Part shown: positions 15,935 to 27,034 of the stretch, in pieces
How positions within the stretch are numbered: position 1 is the first letter of the stretch
Layout of the letters: each line of letters starts with the position of its first letter
DNA from: Hydrogenispora ethanolica
GTDB lineage: Bacteria; Bacillota; UBA4882; UBA8346
Direction: 5' to 3'
DNA: 64,000 nucleotides
Assembly (NCBI RefSeq): GCF_004340685.1
Contig: NZ_SLUN01000016.1
Span: forward strand, 1-64,000
Position numbers and translations under genes: made by a program
The notes under the pieces: model-generated
The model's database searches: none
Told to the model about the DNA's origin: nothing
Seen by the model: the letters and a program-made list of their open reading frames with translations, nothing else

Positions 15935-17341
15935 TTAGAGGGATTGACCTGATTGAATCCGGGCCCTCCGGGCACTCGCTACGGTCCAACTGGCAAGCTT
16001 GCTGATTTTGATGTTTTTAAACTCCCGCATATAGGTGACCAGATCGTCGCCGATCGGATCGGTCCAGCGACGGGCGATGCCGCTTGACCCGTTAATGATC
16101 CCGATGACCGTCGCAATCTGGGCGGCATTGCAGTCGACATCTTGACCGGTCATGGCGCTCAGATGCATGGTTTCGTCAAAATCGCCGTTGCCAAACCATA
16201 ATGCAACGACTTCCGCAGCAGCATTGGGATAAGCGTGGATCCAATTATATTTCCGATACTTCAGCTCACATTGCCGCCAGGGCTCTTCCCAGCTCTCTGC
16301 CGTCATACAGCGATGCAAGGTATCGGAGACCACCGCGTAATACTCACTGTCCTCCGGAATCAGCCCGACCGCAAGCTTAAGAATGGCTCGCACATCCTTT
16401 TCGATAAAAGCCATGGAGACCATGATCGCGTTAAACACTTCGCCGAGGACCCCATTGTTGCTATGGGAGATCACCCCGTCCAGCCAGGCCAGGTGGGCCG
16501 CCTGGCCTGGATTGCCCGGAGCGACCATGCCGCAGATGGCCCCGCGCATCTGAGCGCCGATCCATTCACGGAAAGGATTATTGAAACTGCCACTCTCTGG
16601 CGGATAAATCCCTGATTTCAAGTTTCGGAGCGCCACATCCTCGGCGGACCAGCCAAACGGGATCAAAGCCACCCATTCTTCCGCAATATCTTCCGAAGTA
16701 ACCTGATAACCTTTGGCGGCGAAAGCTTTTAAGAATGCCAGCTCATATGTGATGTCGTCATTGAAGGTATTCGGTTTTCTGACGTAATCCCGGATCTCGC
16801 CAAAGGCCCGCCGCAAATTGTCGGTGGTATATCCTTCGAGCGCCGTTCCGAAAGCGCCGCCGCAGATCTGGGCGGTCCAACCGGACAGGATCTGCGCTTC
16901 AAACTCCGGCGTGCCCAGATCGAAGCTTGGGTAAACCGGAAAACTGACCCGCTTCAAATAATCTTCCCAGCTTGCAAACTGCTGGTACTTCCAATATTCC
17001 GATTGAGAATCCTTGGGCAGATGGTTCAGCTCGTAAAAGAGACGGGCGGTGACCCGGTTCAGCTCCGCCAGATCATTCCGGTCTAAAGCCTGTAAGCCCT
17101 GTTCAACCAGAACTTCGGTTTTGCTGATATCAAAGCCCATGTTCTCCATCGACTGGACCGCCCCGACGATCACCCGTTCCGGAGCGCCCGATCCCGGCAC
17201 CCGGCTGGACCAAAGCGTTTTTAACTTATTATCCTCATCAGCCTCAAGCTTTTCAGCCTGATCCCAAGTCTGTTCCTCTTCCGCTAATACTACGGGCTGC
17301 GCGTTCTCAATGATCTCCCGTTCTAGCAACCACGCTTTCAA
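15935..17341 (-). CDS. ADP-ribosylglycohydrolase family protein
   Basis: A 468-residue protein starting at TTG 17341 with GGAGG 8 nt upstream. The helical ADP-ribosylglycohydrolase core is seen in NDDITYELAFLKAF (metal-binding Asp pair), RGAICGMVAPGNPGQAAHLAWLDGVISHSNNGVLGEVF and GQDVDCNAAQIATVIGII (the late D-x-D/NA...G block). An N-terminal extension of about 100 residues is not recognised. Within a nucleoside operon it more likely cleaves a ribosyl N-glycosidic or O-glycosidic bond of a small molecule than acts on ADP-ribosylated protein; this is inference. It lies between the amidohydrolase and the ribokinase. Confidence 0.85.
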   Translation of the reverse strand: MKAWLLEREIIENAQPVVLAEEEQTWDQAEKLEADEDNKLKTLWSSRVPGSGAPERVIVGAVQSMENMGFDISKTEVLVEQGLQALDRNDLAELNRVTARLFYELNHLPKDSQSEYWKYQQFASWEDYLKRVSFPVYPSFDLGTPEFEAQILSGWTAQICGGAFGTALEGYTTDNLRRAFGEIRDYVRKPNTFNDDITYELAFLKAFAAKGYQVTSEDIAEEWVALIPFGWSAEDVALRNLKSGIYPPESGSFNNPFREWIGAQMRGAICGMVAPGNPGQAAHLAWLDGVISHSNNGVLGEVFNAIMVSMAFIEKDVRAILKLAVGLIPEDSEYYAVVSDTLHRCMTAESWEEPWRQCELKYRKYNWIHAYPNAAAEVVALWFGNGDFDETMHLSAMTGQDVDCNAAQIATVIGIINGSSGIARRWTDPIGDDLVTYMREFKNIKISKLASWTVASARRARIQSGQSL

Positions 17342-17472
17342 AAAAATCGCCTCCTAAAAGAGTTGTGATTAACCCGGCCAACGGCCGGGACAGAACAGCG
17401 ATTGCCTAAAGTGAGTGAGCAAAGTCAAATTTGGTAGACGAATGTCGTGCAATAGACTTTATCACTTCGCAT

Positions 17473-18771
17473 CTAATATCTCACTTCAGCCCGACCTTTG
17501 CCGTCTCGCAATAACCGTGCTTGAATTTTTTGGACCGCTTCGAGTATAGGTCCGGTATCGAGTAACACTTTGCCGTGCTTTTTTACAAACTCGCCGCCAA
17601 CCAAAGCGTGGACAATCTGTCGGGATTCGGCGCTATAGATGATGGCGGCCAACGGGTTATATAACGGCGCGGTCAGACTGGCTCGCAAATCCCAGATCAA
17701 CAGATCGGCTCGGTATCCGGGCTCAAGCCTGCCGCTATGAAACGGCAACGCCTGATGTCCCCGCATTAAGATCTGCCAAATCTGCTCCAGCGGGTACTTT
17801 TCCGCATCACCCGCGATAAACTTTCCGACCAGTCCAAAAAGGCGGGCCTGTTCCAGCGGGTTCAAACTGTTGGAACTGGCCGCGCCATCAGTGCCAATCG
17901 CCAAAGGCAGCCTTTGCGAATGGCGCCAGATCGCCCCGCTGCCCATCGCCAGTTTGAGATAGGTTTTAGGACAGACCGCCAGATAGGTTTGGTCATTCAG
18001 ATAAGCCAGATCCTCATCCTGCAACCATAATCCGTGTCCGATCAGGACCGGCAACTCAAAACCGCCGGCATCATGGAGATAGGCGAAGGGAGTCTTCCGA
18101 TAGAGCAGGCGGCATTCCTCGACTTGTTGGGCGGTCTCCGAAACGTGAATATGCAGGCCCACTTGTAGCTCTTTGGCCCGATCGACGATCTGGCGTAAGG
18201 TCTCCGGCGGACAGGTGTAAGGGGCGTGAGGCCCCATCCGCAAACTTAACCGGGGGTGGCTGTACTGGCGCCGCTCGATCAGTGCCGTAGACTCTTCCAG
18301 TTGCTGCCTAAAGTCGGGAGCCATTCCAAAGAGGGTCGGAGCGATCTCGGCACGGATCCCGCCATCCAGGACCGCCCGGCAGATCTGGTCCGCCCCGAAA
18401 TAGTGGTCCGCAAAAGCAGTGACGCCATACTCCGTCATCTCGGCAATCGCCAGCAATGCTCCCCAATAGACGTCGTCGCCGGTCAGCCGGCTCTCATAGG
18501 GGAAGATCTCCCGGTTGAACCAGTCATGAATCTGAACATCCTCCGCCAATCCCTTAAAGAGATTCATCGGCGAATGAACGTGCAGATTAACAAAGCCCGG
18601 CGTCACCCACAGGCCGCGGCAATCGATAATCTCCGGCGCGTGATCGGCGTCGCCTAATTCCGGGGCTAACTTGGCGATCCGACCATCTTTCAGACAAAGG
18701 CTGGCTTTCGCGGTGATCAGCCCATCCTCATCAATGATCGAAGCATCTTGTAAGATTCGGTCATATTCCAT
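17473..18771 (-). CDS. Amidohydrolase, Trz/SAH-deaminase-like
   Basis: A 432-residue metal-dependent deaminase of the TrzA/AtzA/MtaD group. Motifs: VNLHVHSPMNLFKGLAEDV (H-x-H metal site), HIHVSET, LIGHGLWL and IGTDGAASSN (catalytic Asp). Family members deaminate guanine, adenosine-type nucleosides, S-adenosylhomocysteine or methylthioadenosine. In this operon a purine base or nucleoside is the likely substrate, but the sequence does not fix it. The gene overlaps the 3' end of the upstream nucleoside hydrolase by 11 nt. Confidence 0.85.
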   Translation of the reverse strand: MEYDRILQDASIIDEDGLITAKASLCLKDGRIAKLAPELGDADHAPEIIDCRGLWVTPGFVNLHVHSPMNLFKGLAEDVQIHDWFNREIFPYESRLTGDDVYWGALLAIAEMTEYGVTAFADHYFGADQICRAVLDGGIRAEIAPTLFGMAPDFRQQLEESTALIERRQYSHPRLSLRMGPHAPYTCPPETLRQIVDRAKELQVGLHIHVSETAQQVEECRLLYRKTPFAYLHDAGGFELPVLIGHGLWLQDEDLAYLNDQTYLAVCPKTYLKLAMGSGAIWRHSQRLPLAIGTDGAASSNSLNPLEQARLFGLVGKFIAGDAEKYPLEQIWQILMRGHQALPFHSGRLEPGYRADLLIWDLRASLTAPLYNPLAAIIYSAESRQIVHALVGGEFVKKHGKVLLDTGPILEAVQKIQARLLRDGKGRAEVRY

Positions 18772-19696
18772 ACTGAACCATCATCTCTTTGATCATTTCT
18801 AAAAATGCCGGCCGGTTCACTTCCAAACCGACCCGGGCGTTGGGTTCGCGATTCCAAACATGATAGCGGTCGACTACAGTCTTTCCCGTAGTGAACTCCC
18901 CGCTGGTCTCAATTTCGACCCGATAGGCTTGAGTCTTCACCAATTGGGGATTGATCACCTGGGCCACGGCCAACAGGTCGTGCATTACCGCGCCTTCCGC
19001 GCCGAAGAACCGGCAGACCTCCAGGGTCGAACGGAAGAGATCCCCGACGAACTTGCCAACCCGGCTAGGGATGGCTACGATCTCGGCGATTTCCGATTCG
19101 TAGACGACCGCCTGCCTGGTGGCGTCCAGACCGATCATGGTGATCGGCAGCCCGGACTCGAAAACGATCTTGGCGGCCTCAGGATCACAATGGATATTGA
19201 ACTCCGCGGCCGGAGTGGTGTTGCCGAGGAAACACGAGCCGCCCATCAAGGTGATCCCTGCCAGCTTCTCGCGGACCCCCGGATGGGCCGAAAGCAGGAT
19301 CGCCAGATTGGTCAAGGGACCCAAAGCGATCAGCTGAATCTTTTCCTGACTTTGCCTGACGCTCTCCCAAATGAGATCTACCGCGTTCAGCGGGTCTGCG
19401 GCCAAGCGGCGGGCCGGCGGCAAGTCGGCTTTGCCAAGCCCGCTGGCTCCATGAACCCATTCGGCGGTCTTTAATTCCCGTTGCAAAGGTTTGGCGGCGC
19501 CGGCCGCCACTTTCGTCCCGGCCCCGAGAAAGTCGACGATTCGCAGGGCATTGGCGGTGGTTTTGGCGATCGTTTGATTGCCCGCGACCGTGGTGATTGC
19601 TCTCACCTCAAGTTTGTCTGAGGCTAACGCCAATAAAATCGCAAGCGCGTCATCCACCCCGGGATCACAATCGATGATTACCGGTATTTTCATCAT
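18761..19696 (-). CDS. Nucleoside hydrolase (IunH family), copy B
   Basis: A 311-residue inosine-uridine-preferring-type nucleoside hydrolase. The Ca-binding N-terminal motif is IDCDPGVDDALAILLALAS. The central GGSCFLGNTTPAAEFNIHCDPEAA and late MHDLLAVAQVI (second Asp ligand) complete the active site. It splits nucleosides to base and ribose in the cytoplasm. It is clearly paralogous to the gene directly upstream (19761-20687). ATG 19696 has GGAG 6 nt upstream. Confidence 0.92.
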   Translation of the reverse strand: MMKIPVIIDCDPGVDDALAILLALASDKLEVRAITTVAGNQTIAKTTANALRIVDFLGAGTKVAAGAAKPLQRELKTAEWVHGASGLGKADLPPARRLAADPLNAVDLIWESVRQSQEKIQLIALGPLTNLAILLSAHPGVREKLAGITLMGGSCFLGNTTPAAEFNIHCDPEAAKIVFESGLPITMIGLDATRQAVVYESEIAEIVAIPSRVGKFVGDLFRSTLEVCRFFGAEGAVMHDLLAVAQVINPQLVKTQAYRVEIETSGEFTTGKTVVDRYHVWNREPNARVGLEVNRPAFLEMIKEMMVQYGI

Positions 19697-19760
19697 TTTC
19701 GGCTCCTGACTTTGCGAGAATTGCGAATCTACAGGTTGGTATGGAAATATGGCTGATTTT

Positions 19761-20687
19761 TTAATCGTAATACTGAACGGACTGGATCAAAAGCTCAATA
19801 AAGCGCTCCCGGTCGATACCCAAAGCAACCTCGGCGTTTTTCGGCTTTTTCCAGACGTCGTAATAATCCACCACCGTGGTTCCCAACGTATGCTCCCCTT
19901 TGGTCTCAATATCAACGTGGCATGCTTTGGTGGTAATGAGCGACGGGTCGATCACGTAACCGACCGCGCAGGGGTCATGGAGCGGACAGCCAGAAAATCC
20001 CATCTTGCGGTGGAAGATGAAGAAATAGTCCAATAACTCGGCGACCATGGTCGGTACCTTCTTGCCGATCCGGCGAATCCGTTCGATCTCATCCCGGTAG
20101 ATCAAGGCGCGGTGCGTCACATCCAGCCCGCACATGGTGATCGGGATTCCCGAATCAAAGACAAGCCGAGCCGCTTCCGGATCGACCAGGATGTTAAACT
20201 CGGCGGCTGGAGTCCAGTTTCCAGTGAAGCAGGCCCCGCCCATCAGGGAGATCCGCTCAATCTTCTCCTTGAGTTCCGGGTGGGCTAGCAAGGTTAAGGC
20301 GATATTGGTCAATGCGCCGGTGGGAATCAGCGTTACTTTTTGGTCGCTGTTCCGCAGCACCCGGGCGATCAGATCCACGGCGCTGTCCGGAGAAGGGTGT
20401 AAGGTCGGCGGAGGAAAAACCGGTCCGTCCAGACCGCTGTCCCCGTGAACTTCGGGCGCGATCTGCAACTGGCGCATCAACGGCTTGGCCGCCCCCTTGG
20501 CCACTTCCACCGTGATCCCGGCAAAGCTCAGCACCTTTAGAGCATTATGCAACGTCTTCTCGACCGTTTGATTGCCGGCCAACACCGTTACCGCCTTGAC
20601 ATCCAACTTGTCGCTGGCGAAAGCCAGTAACAATGCAATCGCGTCATCATGACCGGGATCGCAATCAAGAATCACCGGTTTCCGCAT
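19761..20687 (-). CDS. Nucleoside hydrolase (IunH family), copy A
   Basis: A 308-residue nucleoside hydrolase with LDCDPGHDDAIALLLAFAS, GGACFTGNWTPAAEFNILVDPEAA and LHDPCAVGYVI. Copy A has CDPGHDD, as in classic IunH enzymes, whereas copy B has CDPGVDD. This hints at different substrate choice (for example pyrimidine versus purine nucleosides), which is inference. ATG 20687 has GGAGG 9 nt upstream and abuts the permease stop, so the two are coupled. Confidence 0.92.
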   Translation of the reverse strand: MRKPVILDCDPGHDDAIALLLAFASDKLDVKAVTVLAGNQTVEKTLHNALKVLSFAGITVEVAKGAAKPLMRQLQIAPEVHGDSGLDGPVFPPPTLHPSPDSAVDLIARVLRNSDQKVTLIPTGALTNIALTLLAHPELKEKIERISLMGGACFTGNWTPAAEFNILVDPEAARLVFDSGIPITMCGLDVTHRALIYRDEIERIRRIGKKVPTMVAELLDYFFIFHRKMGFSGCPLHDPCAVGYVIDPSLITTKACHVDIETKGEHTLGTTVVDYYDVWKKPKNAEVALGIDRERFIELLIQSVQYYD

Positions 20688-21617
20688 CTATTTTTCCCTC
20701 CCTGTTTTATGCTGTTTCGCGGTCCGTTGCATCGAATATAACGTTAATCCCAATATCGTCGCAATATACGGCAACGCCTGGACGAACTCGGCCGGAATTC
20801 TGAGCGCCTGCAGCGAGTTGGATAGAGCGTCGGCGAAGCCGAAAAAGAGCGAAGCAAGCAGCGTCCCGAGCGGCGTCGCCCGGCCCATCGCTTCGGCGGC
20901 CAAAGCAATAAAGCCGCGACCGGAAGTCATGTCCCGCGAAAACCAAGAGACATACCCCATCGACATGTAAGCCCCGCCGAGCCCAGCCAGCAAGCCGCTA
21001 AGCATTAAGGCAAGGTACTGGATGCGCCGGACATTGATTCCCACCGAGTCGACCGCTTTCGGGTTCTCGCCGACCGCCCGGATGCGCAGCCCCAGCGGCG
21101 TCCGGTAGAGGAAGTAATAGACCACGATAACCGCCAGCAATGCAACATAGGTCAGTACATTATGGCCGGAGAAGATGGGTCCGATCACCGGGATCTGCTG
21201 GATCAAGGGCAAGGCAATTTTGGGCATGACCTGGCTTTTCAGCGAGACCGACACCCCTTTGTCATGGGTGATCAAATAAAGGATGAAGACTGTCCCGCCG
21301 CTGGCCAACAGGTTTAAGGCGATGCCGGTCAATACAATGTCCGAGCGCAGGTTCAAGGAGAAATAAGCCAGGAGCAACGAAATTAAGATCCCCGCCAGGG
21401 CCGCCGCAGCCAATCCCAACAAGGCGCTGCCGGTGACGGCACTGACGACCACGCCCATTAACGCCGCAGTCAACATGGTCCCTTCCAGGCTGATATTGAT
21501 CGCGCCGGCCCGGTCGGAGATGAGCGCCGCCAAAGCGGCAAACAGAATCGGGGTGGTGACTCTCAAAACGGCATAGCCGAAACTGACGGTAAGGATCGTG
21601 TCGAAAAGGTAAGCCAT
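20688..21617 (-). CDS. Nucleoside ABC transporter permease (NupQ-like)
   Basis: A 309-residue membrane protein of the BPD_transp_2 family with about eight to ten hydrophobic helices. ALISDRAGAINISLEGTMLTAALMGV and AVGENPKAVDSVGINVRRIQYLALMLSGLLAGLGGAYMSMG (the EAA-like cytoplasmic loop) are diagnostic of BMP-type nucleoside importers. It pairs with the permease at 21619-22701, which ends 1 nt upstream. Confidence 0.9.
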   Translation of the reverse strand: MAYLFDTILTVSFGYAVLRVTTPILFAALAALISDRAGAINISLEGTMLTAALMGVVVSAVTGSALLGLAAAALAGILISLLLAYFSLNLRSDIVLTGIALNLLASGGTVFILYLITHDKGVSVSLKSQVMPKIALPLIQQIPVIGPIFSGHNVLTYVALLAVIVVYYFLYRTPLGLRIRAVGENPKAVDSVGINVRRIQYLALMLSGLLAGLGGAYMSMGYVSWFSRDMTSGRGFIALAAEAMGRATPLGTLLASLFFGFADALSNSLQALRIPAEFVQALPYIATILGLTLYSMQRTAKQHKTGREK

Positions 21618-21618
21618 T

Positions 21619-22693
21619 TTAGTTTCCCCTCCCCACTGGCACTGCCATATTCGCTTTGGATTGCTTTAAAATCACCCGGTGTCGCCAGCCAGCCAGGAAG
21701 CTGTAGGCCGCAATCAACATGATCATGATGGCCTGAATCACCGAGACCACTTCACTGGGGACATCACTCATCCGCGACATGATGTCCGCGCCAATCCGCA
21801 GATAAGCCAGGAATAAGGCGGCCACCGGCACCAACAAAGGGTTTTGACGCGCCAGGATCGCCACGATGATTCCGTCGAAACCATACCCCGGCAGCGACTG
21901 CCACTGAAAACGGTCGTACATGCCGAGGATCTCGGTGGCGCCACCCATTCCGGCGATTGCGCCGCCGATGACCTGTGCATAGGCGATGACGGCCATGGTA
22001 TTGATCCCTGTATAAGCGGCGAACTTTTGGTTCAGCCCGGTCATCCGGAGCGCATAGCCCCAATGAGTCCGGTAGAGGAAATAATAGACCAACACCACCA
22101 TCAGAATGGCCAACCCCAGCCCCAGGTGAACCCGGGTATCCGGGATGATTACCGGGAATTTAGCGACCGGACTCAACATGAATGAGGCCATATTGCCGGC
22201 ATTAGGGTCACGGATCAAGTTGTTCAGCATAAACAAACCCAAATAAAGCAGGACGTAGTTTAACATCAGCGAGGAAACCAGCTCGTTGGCGTTCCATTTG
22301 GTCTTCAACACTCCGGGGATATACCCGGCAAGGCCGCCGATTAGACCACCGAAAAGGATGGCTACCAGCGGATGAATGCCGAGGGGCAGGGCCAGTTTGA
22401 CCGCGACCAACGCGGCGGCCAGACCGCCGATGAAGAAGCCACCTTCGGAGATCATGTTAAACTGTTTGGCTTGGAACATTACGCAGACCGAGAGACCGGT
22501 AAAGATGAACGGAATCATCATCTCAATCACGTTGCCAAAACGCCGCAAGGAAGACAGCGGCCCAAGCAGAAAATAACCCAGAGCATCCAGCGGTTCTTTA
22601 CTGATGAGGACGATGATCAACAAAAACAGAGCCAGAGCGATAAAGACAGCCACCAACGTTCTGACCACTTCAAAAAAGACTTCGCGTTGCGCG

Positions 22694-22701
<8 letters not shown>
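21619..22701 (-). CDS. Nucleoside ABC transporter permease (NupP-like)
   Basis: A 360-residue BPD_transp_2 permease with roughly nine to ten membrane helices. Typical parts are FTGLSVCVMFQAKQFNMISEGGFFIGGLAAA and MTGLNQKFAAYTGINTMAVIAYAQVIGGAIAGMGGATEILG. The ATG at 22701 overlaps the ATPase stop, indicating translational coupling. It would form a heterodimeric channel with the second permease. Confidence 0.9.
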
Positions 22702-24247
<1,546 letters not shown>

Positions 24248-24328
24248 TTCAGCACCTCATTTATTGAGCTAAAATTCAGCTGTTAAGCTAAAGTTCAGCA
24301 TCTGTGATGAACTGATGGCTTGTAATGG

Positions 24329-24376
24329 AGCTCACCCTGGCTGTCGCCCCGTTCAAGAAGTCAGCCGGGGTGAGCT
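24329..24376 (-). promoter_or_regulatory. Intercistronic stem-loop between binding protein and ATPase genes
   Basis: AGCTCACCCTGGCTG and CAGCCGGGGTGAGCT form a long, nearly perfect stem in the 221-nt gap between the binding-protein stop and the ATPase start. No T-run follows on the minus strand, so it is more likely an mRNA-stabilising or attenuating stem than a full terminator. Two direct copies of GCTGAA-Y-TTTAGCT lie nearer the ATPase start (about 24265-24300). Confidence 0.6.
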
Positions 24377-24468
24377 TGTCAAACAAGTAAAGCTTTACGC
24401 TACCATTGAAATCTTTCACAAATCATTCGCGTTACTGGAATTCCCTGCGGAAACCGAAATAAGAAGGA

Positions 24469-25563
24469 TTAGAGTTTCACCGAATTGCGGATCTCATTCA
24501 ATTTGGCAGTGCTCATTCCTAAAGCCGATTCCACTTTGATCTTGCCGCTAACGATCTGTTTTTCCAAGTTCTCCAGGTCTTTTTGGAATTTATCCGGGAT
24601 ATTCTTCTTATAGAACTCGTTTTTGGCGATGCCGATGGCGCCTTCCTTAACCCCCAAGGCTTCGGCGCGGCCCCACTTCAGTTGGTTGGCTTTCACCAGC
24701 TTGAGCGCACGGACCAGTGAATTGTCAACCCGTTTTAAGACCGAGGTCAAGATCAGGTTGGCCTTGGCCGGATCCGAATCTTTAAATAACATCGATTGGT
24801 CGGAGTCGACCCCGATCACGTATTTATTCTCGCCCTTGGCAGCGTCCAAAGCGCCTAAACCCGCTTGCGAAGCCACCGAGAAGATGACGTCGGCTTTCTG
24901 GTTGTATAGTGCCAAGGCCATCTCTTTTCCCTTGGCGCTGTTAAAGAAGTCGCCAATGTAGGAAGTGGCCACTTTGATCGCAGGTTCTTCGTATTTGGCT
25001 CCCTGAATGTAACCGACCAGGAAGTCATTGATGACCGGGATATCCATGCCGCCGACAAAACCGATGACCTTCTCCTTATTGGCCTGGGCCATGGTGGACT
25101 TGGTCGCCTTGGCGGCTAGGACCCCGGCGAGGAAGGATCCTTCATTCTGCTTGTATTCAATCGAATAGATATTGGCAAATTTGCCTTTGCTGTAATCGAC
25201 CGAGGAATCGAAGAGGATATATTTCTTCTTCGGGTGCTGCGGAGCGATCTTCGCCAGGATCTCCGACATCTGCCAGGTACCGACGATGATGATGTCCCAA
25301 TTTTCATCGGAGATGTCAGCCAGGGTCGGTTCCCATTTGGTCTGATCCGATCCCATCTCCACCAGCTTGGTTTTGACGCCGAGTTCATTTTTGATCCGTT
25401 GCAAGCCGGCATTGGCGGAGTCAAAAAACGACTTGTCGCCGAGGTTGCCGTTGAGCAACAGCGCGACCGAGAGGTTCTTCGACGCGGCATTGACCTGATA
25501 GCCTGCGCCACAGACACTCACGGTCAGGAGCAACACTAAAAACAGACCGAAAACTTTTTTCAT
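24469..25563 (-). CDS. BMP-family nucleoside-binding protein
   Basis: Start at ATG 25563 (GGAGG 8 nt upstream; GTG 25566 is the alternative), giving 364 residues. An N-terminal signal peptide (MKKVFGLFLVLLLTVSVCGAG) precedes a BMP/PnrA domain with SVALLLNGNLGDKSFFDSANAGLQRI, EGSFLAGVLAAKATKS, VGFVGGMDIPVINDFLVGYIQGA and VIGVDSDQSML. The Cys sits in SVCG, a poor lipobox, so anchoring is uncertain; cleavage after VNA is the alternative. It captures nucleosides outside the membrane for the downstream ABC transporter. A long stem-loop after it could let it be expressed more strongly than the transporter. Confidence 0.9.
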   Translation of the reverse strand: MKKVFGLFLVLLLTVSVCGAGYQVNAASKNLSVALLLNGNLGDKSFFDSANAGLQRIKNELGVKTKLVEMGSDQTKWEPTLADISDENWDIIIVGTWQMSEILAKIAPQHPKKKYILFDSSVDYSKGKFANIYSIEYKQNEGSFLAGVLAAKATKSTMAQANKEKVIGFVGGMDIPVINDFLVGYIQGAKYEEPAIKVATSYIGDFFNSAKGKEMALALYNQKADVIFSVASQAGLGALDAAKGENKYVIGVDSDQSMLFKDSDPAKANLILTSVLKRVDNSLVRALKLVKANQLKWGRAEALGVKEGAIGIAKNEFYKKNIPDKFQKDLENLEKQIVSGKIKVESALGMSTAKLNEIRNSVKL

Positions 25564-25826
25564 CACTGCTTCCTCCTAAGTATTGGTTTGGTGAGAATTT
25601 CAAATTGCGGGTTAACAGCTTCACTTCAAAACATGTTGCAAGATACATCCAAGTTAAATCACATCTATTTTGTAATGAAGAGAATTATGGCAATTTGAAA
25701 CGCTCTGTTCTATGGAACGGCCGCGCCTTGGCAAAATCGCCAAACGCTAGCCGCCGACTCCGGATTGAACTCAAGCCTCCTTTCAGAGCAGACCATCACA
25801 ACCCAACCCCCGCCTTAAGGTTTGCG

Positions 25827-26849
25827 TCAACCGACGGGGTGGCGGGTTGTTGCCCGGAATAACAGCTCCGGTTTTAAATAGACATTGCGCTCCGGGATCC
25901 CCTCACCCTCAATGACCCTGATTAACATCTGAGCCCCTTTGACGCCCATTTCGTAAGTAGGCTGGGCCACAGTGGTAAGCGCCGGTTCGACCAATGACGA
26001 GAGTTCAATATTGTCAAAGCCGATCACCTCCACCGTTTCGGGGATTTTGATGCCGCGGCTTTGCAACGCTTTGAGCGCGCCAATCGCCATCATGTCATTG
26101 CCCGCGAAGATGGCCGTGAATTCCAACTCCGCCTCAATCAGGCGTTCGACTAGTTCCTTGCCGCTGCTCAGTTGATAATCGCCTTCCATCACCAAGCTGT
26201 AGTCGATCTCGACCCCGTTGTCATAGTGGGCCATCTGGAAACCTTGAAACCGGTACCAGGAGGTCATTACCCCCAGCGGTCCGGCGACGAAGACGATCCG
26301 GCGATGGCCGTTTTTCAGGAGATAGTCGGTCGCTTGATAGGCGCCGGCCTGGTTGTCCAGGAAGACGCCGGTCTCCGGTTCGCTGCCCTCAAGGTACCGG
26401 TCGAGCAGAGTAAAGGGGATGTCCACGCTCTTAAGCAACTGAATCTGGCTTTGAATCGCAGACTTGGAGATGCTTGAAGCCAGCATCACCCCGTCGATGC
26501 GTTTTTCAATAAAGGCCTCGATATATCGCTGTTCTTTCTCAGGACTATTATCAGAGTTGCAAAGAAATAGGCTATAACCGTGTTTGGCGGCGGTATCCTC
26601 CGCTCCCCGGGCCAGTTGGGGAAAGAAGGGGTTGGTGATATCCGGGATGATTAACCCCAGCGAGTGGGTACGCTTGGTGACCAGGCCGCGCGCTAGCAAG
26701 CTGGGCCGGTAATTCAGCTCCTCGATGATCCGGAGGATCTTCTGTTTGGTCTCCTCGCCCACCCCTTCGGACTTGTTGTTGATGACCCGGGAGACGGTGG
26801 CCTTGGAAACATTGGCCAACCTGGCAATATCTTTGATGGTGGACCCCAT
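25827..26849 (-). CDS. LacI-family regulator of the nucleoside locus
   Basis: A 340-residue LacI/GalR protein. The N-terminal HTH is STIKDIARLANVSKATVSRVINNKSEGVGEETKQKIL, with the hinge at RPSLLARGLVTKRT, followed by a periplasmic-binding-protein-like sensor domain. ATG 26849 has GAGG 7 nt upstream. A 25-bp near-perfect dyad just upstream (26874-26898) overlaps its own promoter, so autoregulation is likely. Nucleoside or ribose control of the genes to the left is inferred from position. Confidence 0.9.
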   Translation of the reverse strand: MGSTIKDIARLANVSKATVSRVINNKSEGVGEETKQKILRIIEELNYRPSLLARGLVTKRTHSLGLIIPDITNPFFPQLARGAEDTAAKHGYSLFLCNSDNSPEKEQRYIEAFIEKRIDGVMLASSISKSAIQSQIQLLKSVDIPFTLLDRYLEGSEPETGVFLDNQAGAYQATDYLLKNGHRRIVFVAGPLGVMTSWYRFQGFQMAHYDNGVEIDYSLVMEGDYQLSSGKELVERLIEAELEFTAIFAGNDMMAIGALKALQSRGIKIPETVEVIGFDNIELSSLVEPALTTVAQPTYEMGVKGAQMLIRVIEGEGIPERNVYLKPELLFRATTRHPVG

Positions 26850-26873
26850 GGTAGAGAACCTCGCTCCGTTTAC

Positions 26874-26931
26874 GTAACCGGTTTACTAAACCGGTTACTC
26901 AAATTGTAACAGTTAATTTTCCCTTTCGCAA
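26874..26931 (-). promoter_or_regulatory. lacI-type promoter and operator
   Basis: On the minus strand TTGCGA (26931-26926) and TACAAT (26908-26903) are separated by 17 nt. Just downstream lies a 25-bp inverted repeat (26874-26898) with arms GTAACCGGTTTA and its complement around one central base. This is typical of a LacI operator that blocks transcription start. Confidence 0.8.
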
Positions 26932-27034
26932 CATCTAATTTACATCTTTGGTTAAAGCTCCAGTTGCAGCAATAATTGCTGTAGGTTTGAGAATTGCCGC
27001 TATGGATTTGCCCGGTTTTGAAGCGCCGGCCGCT

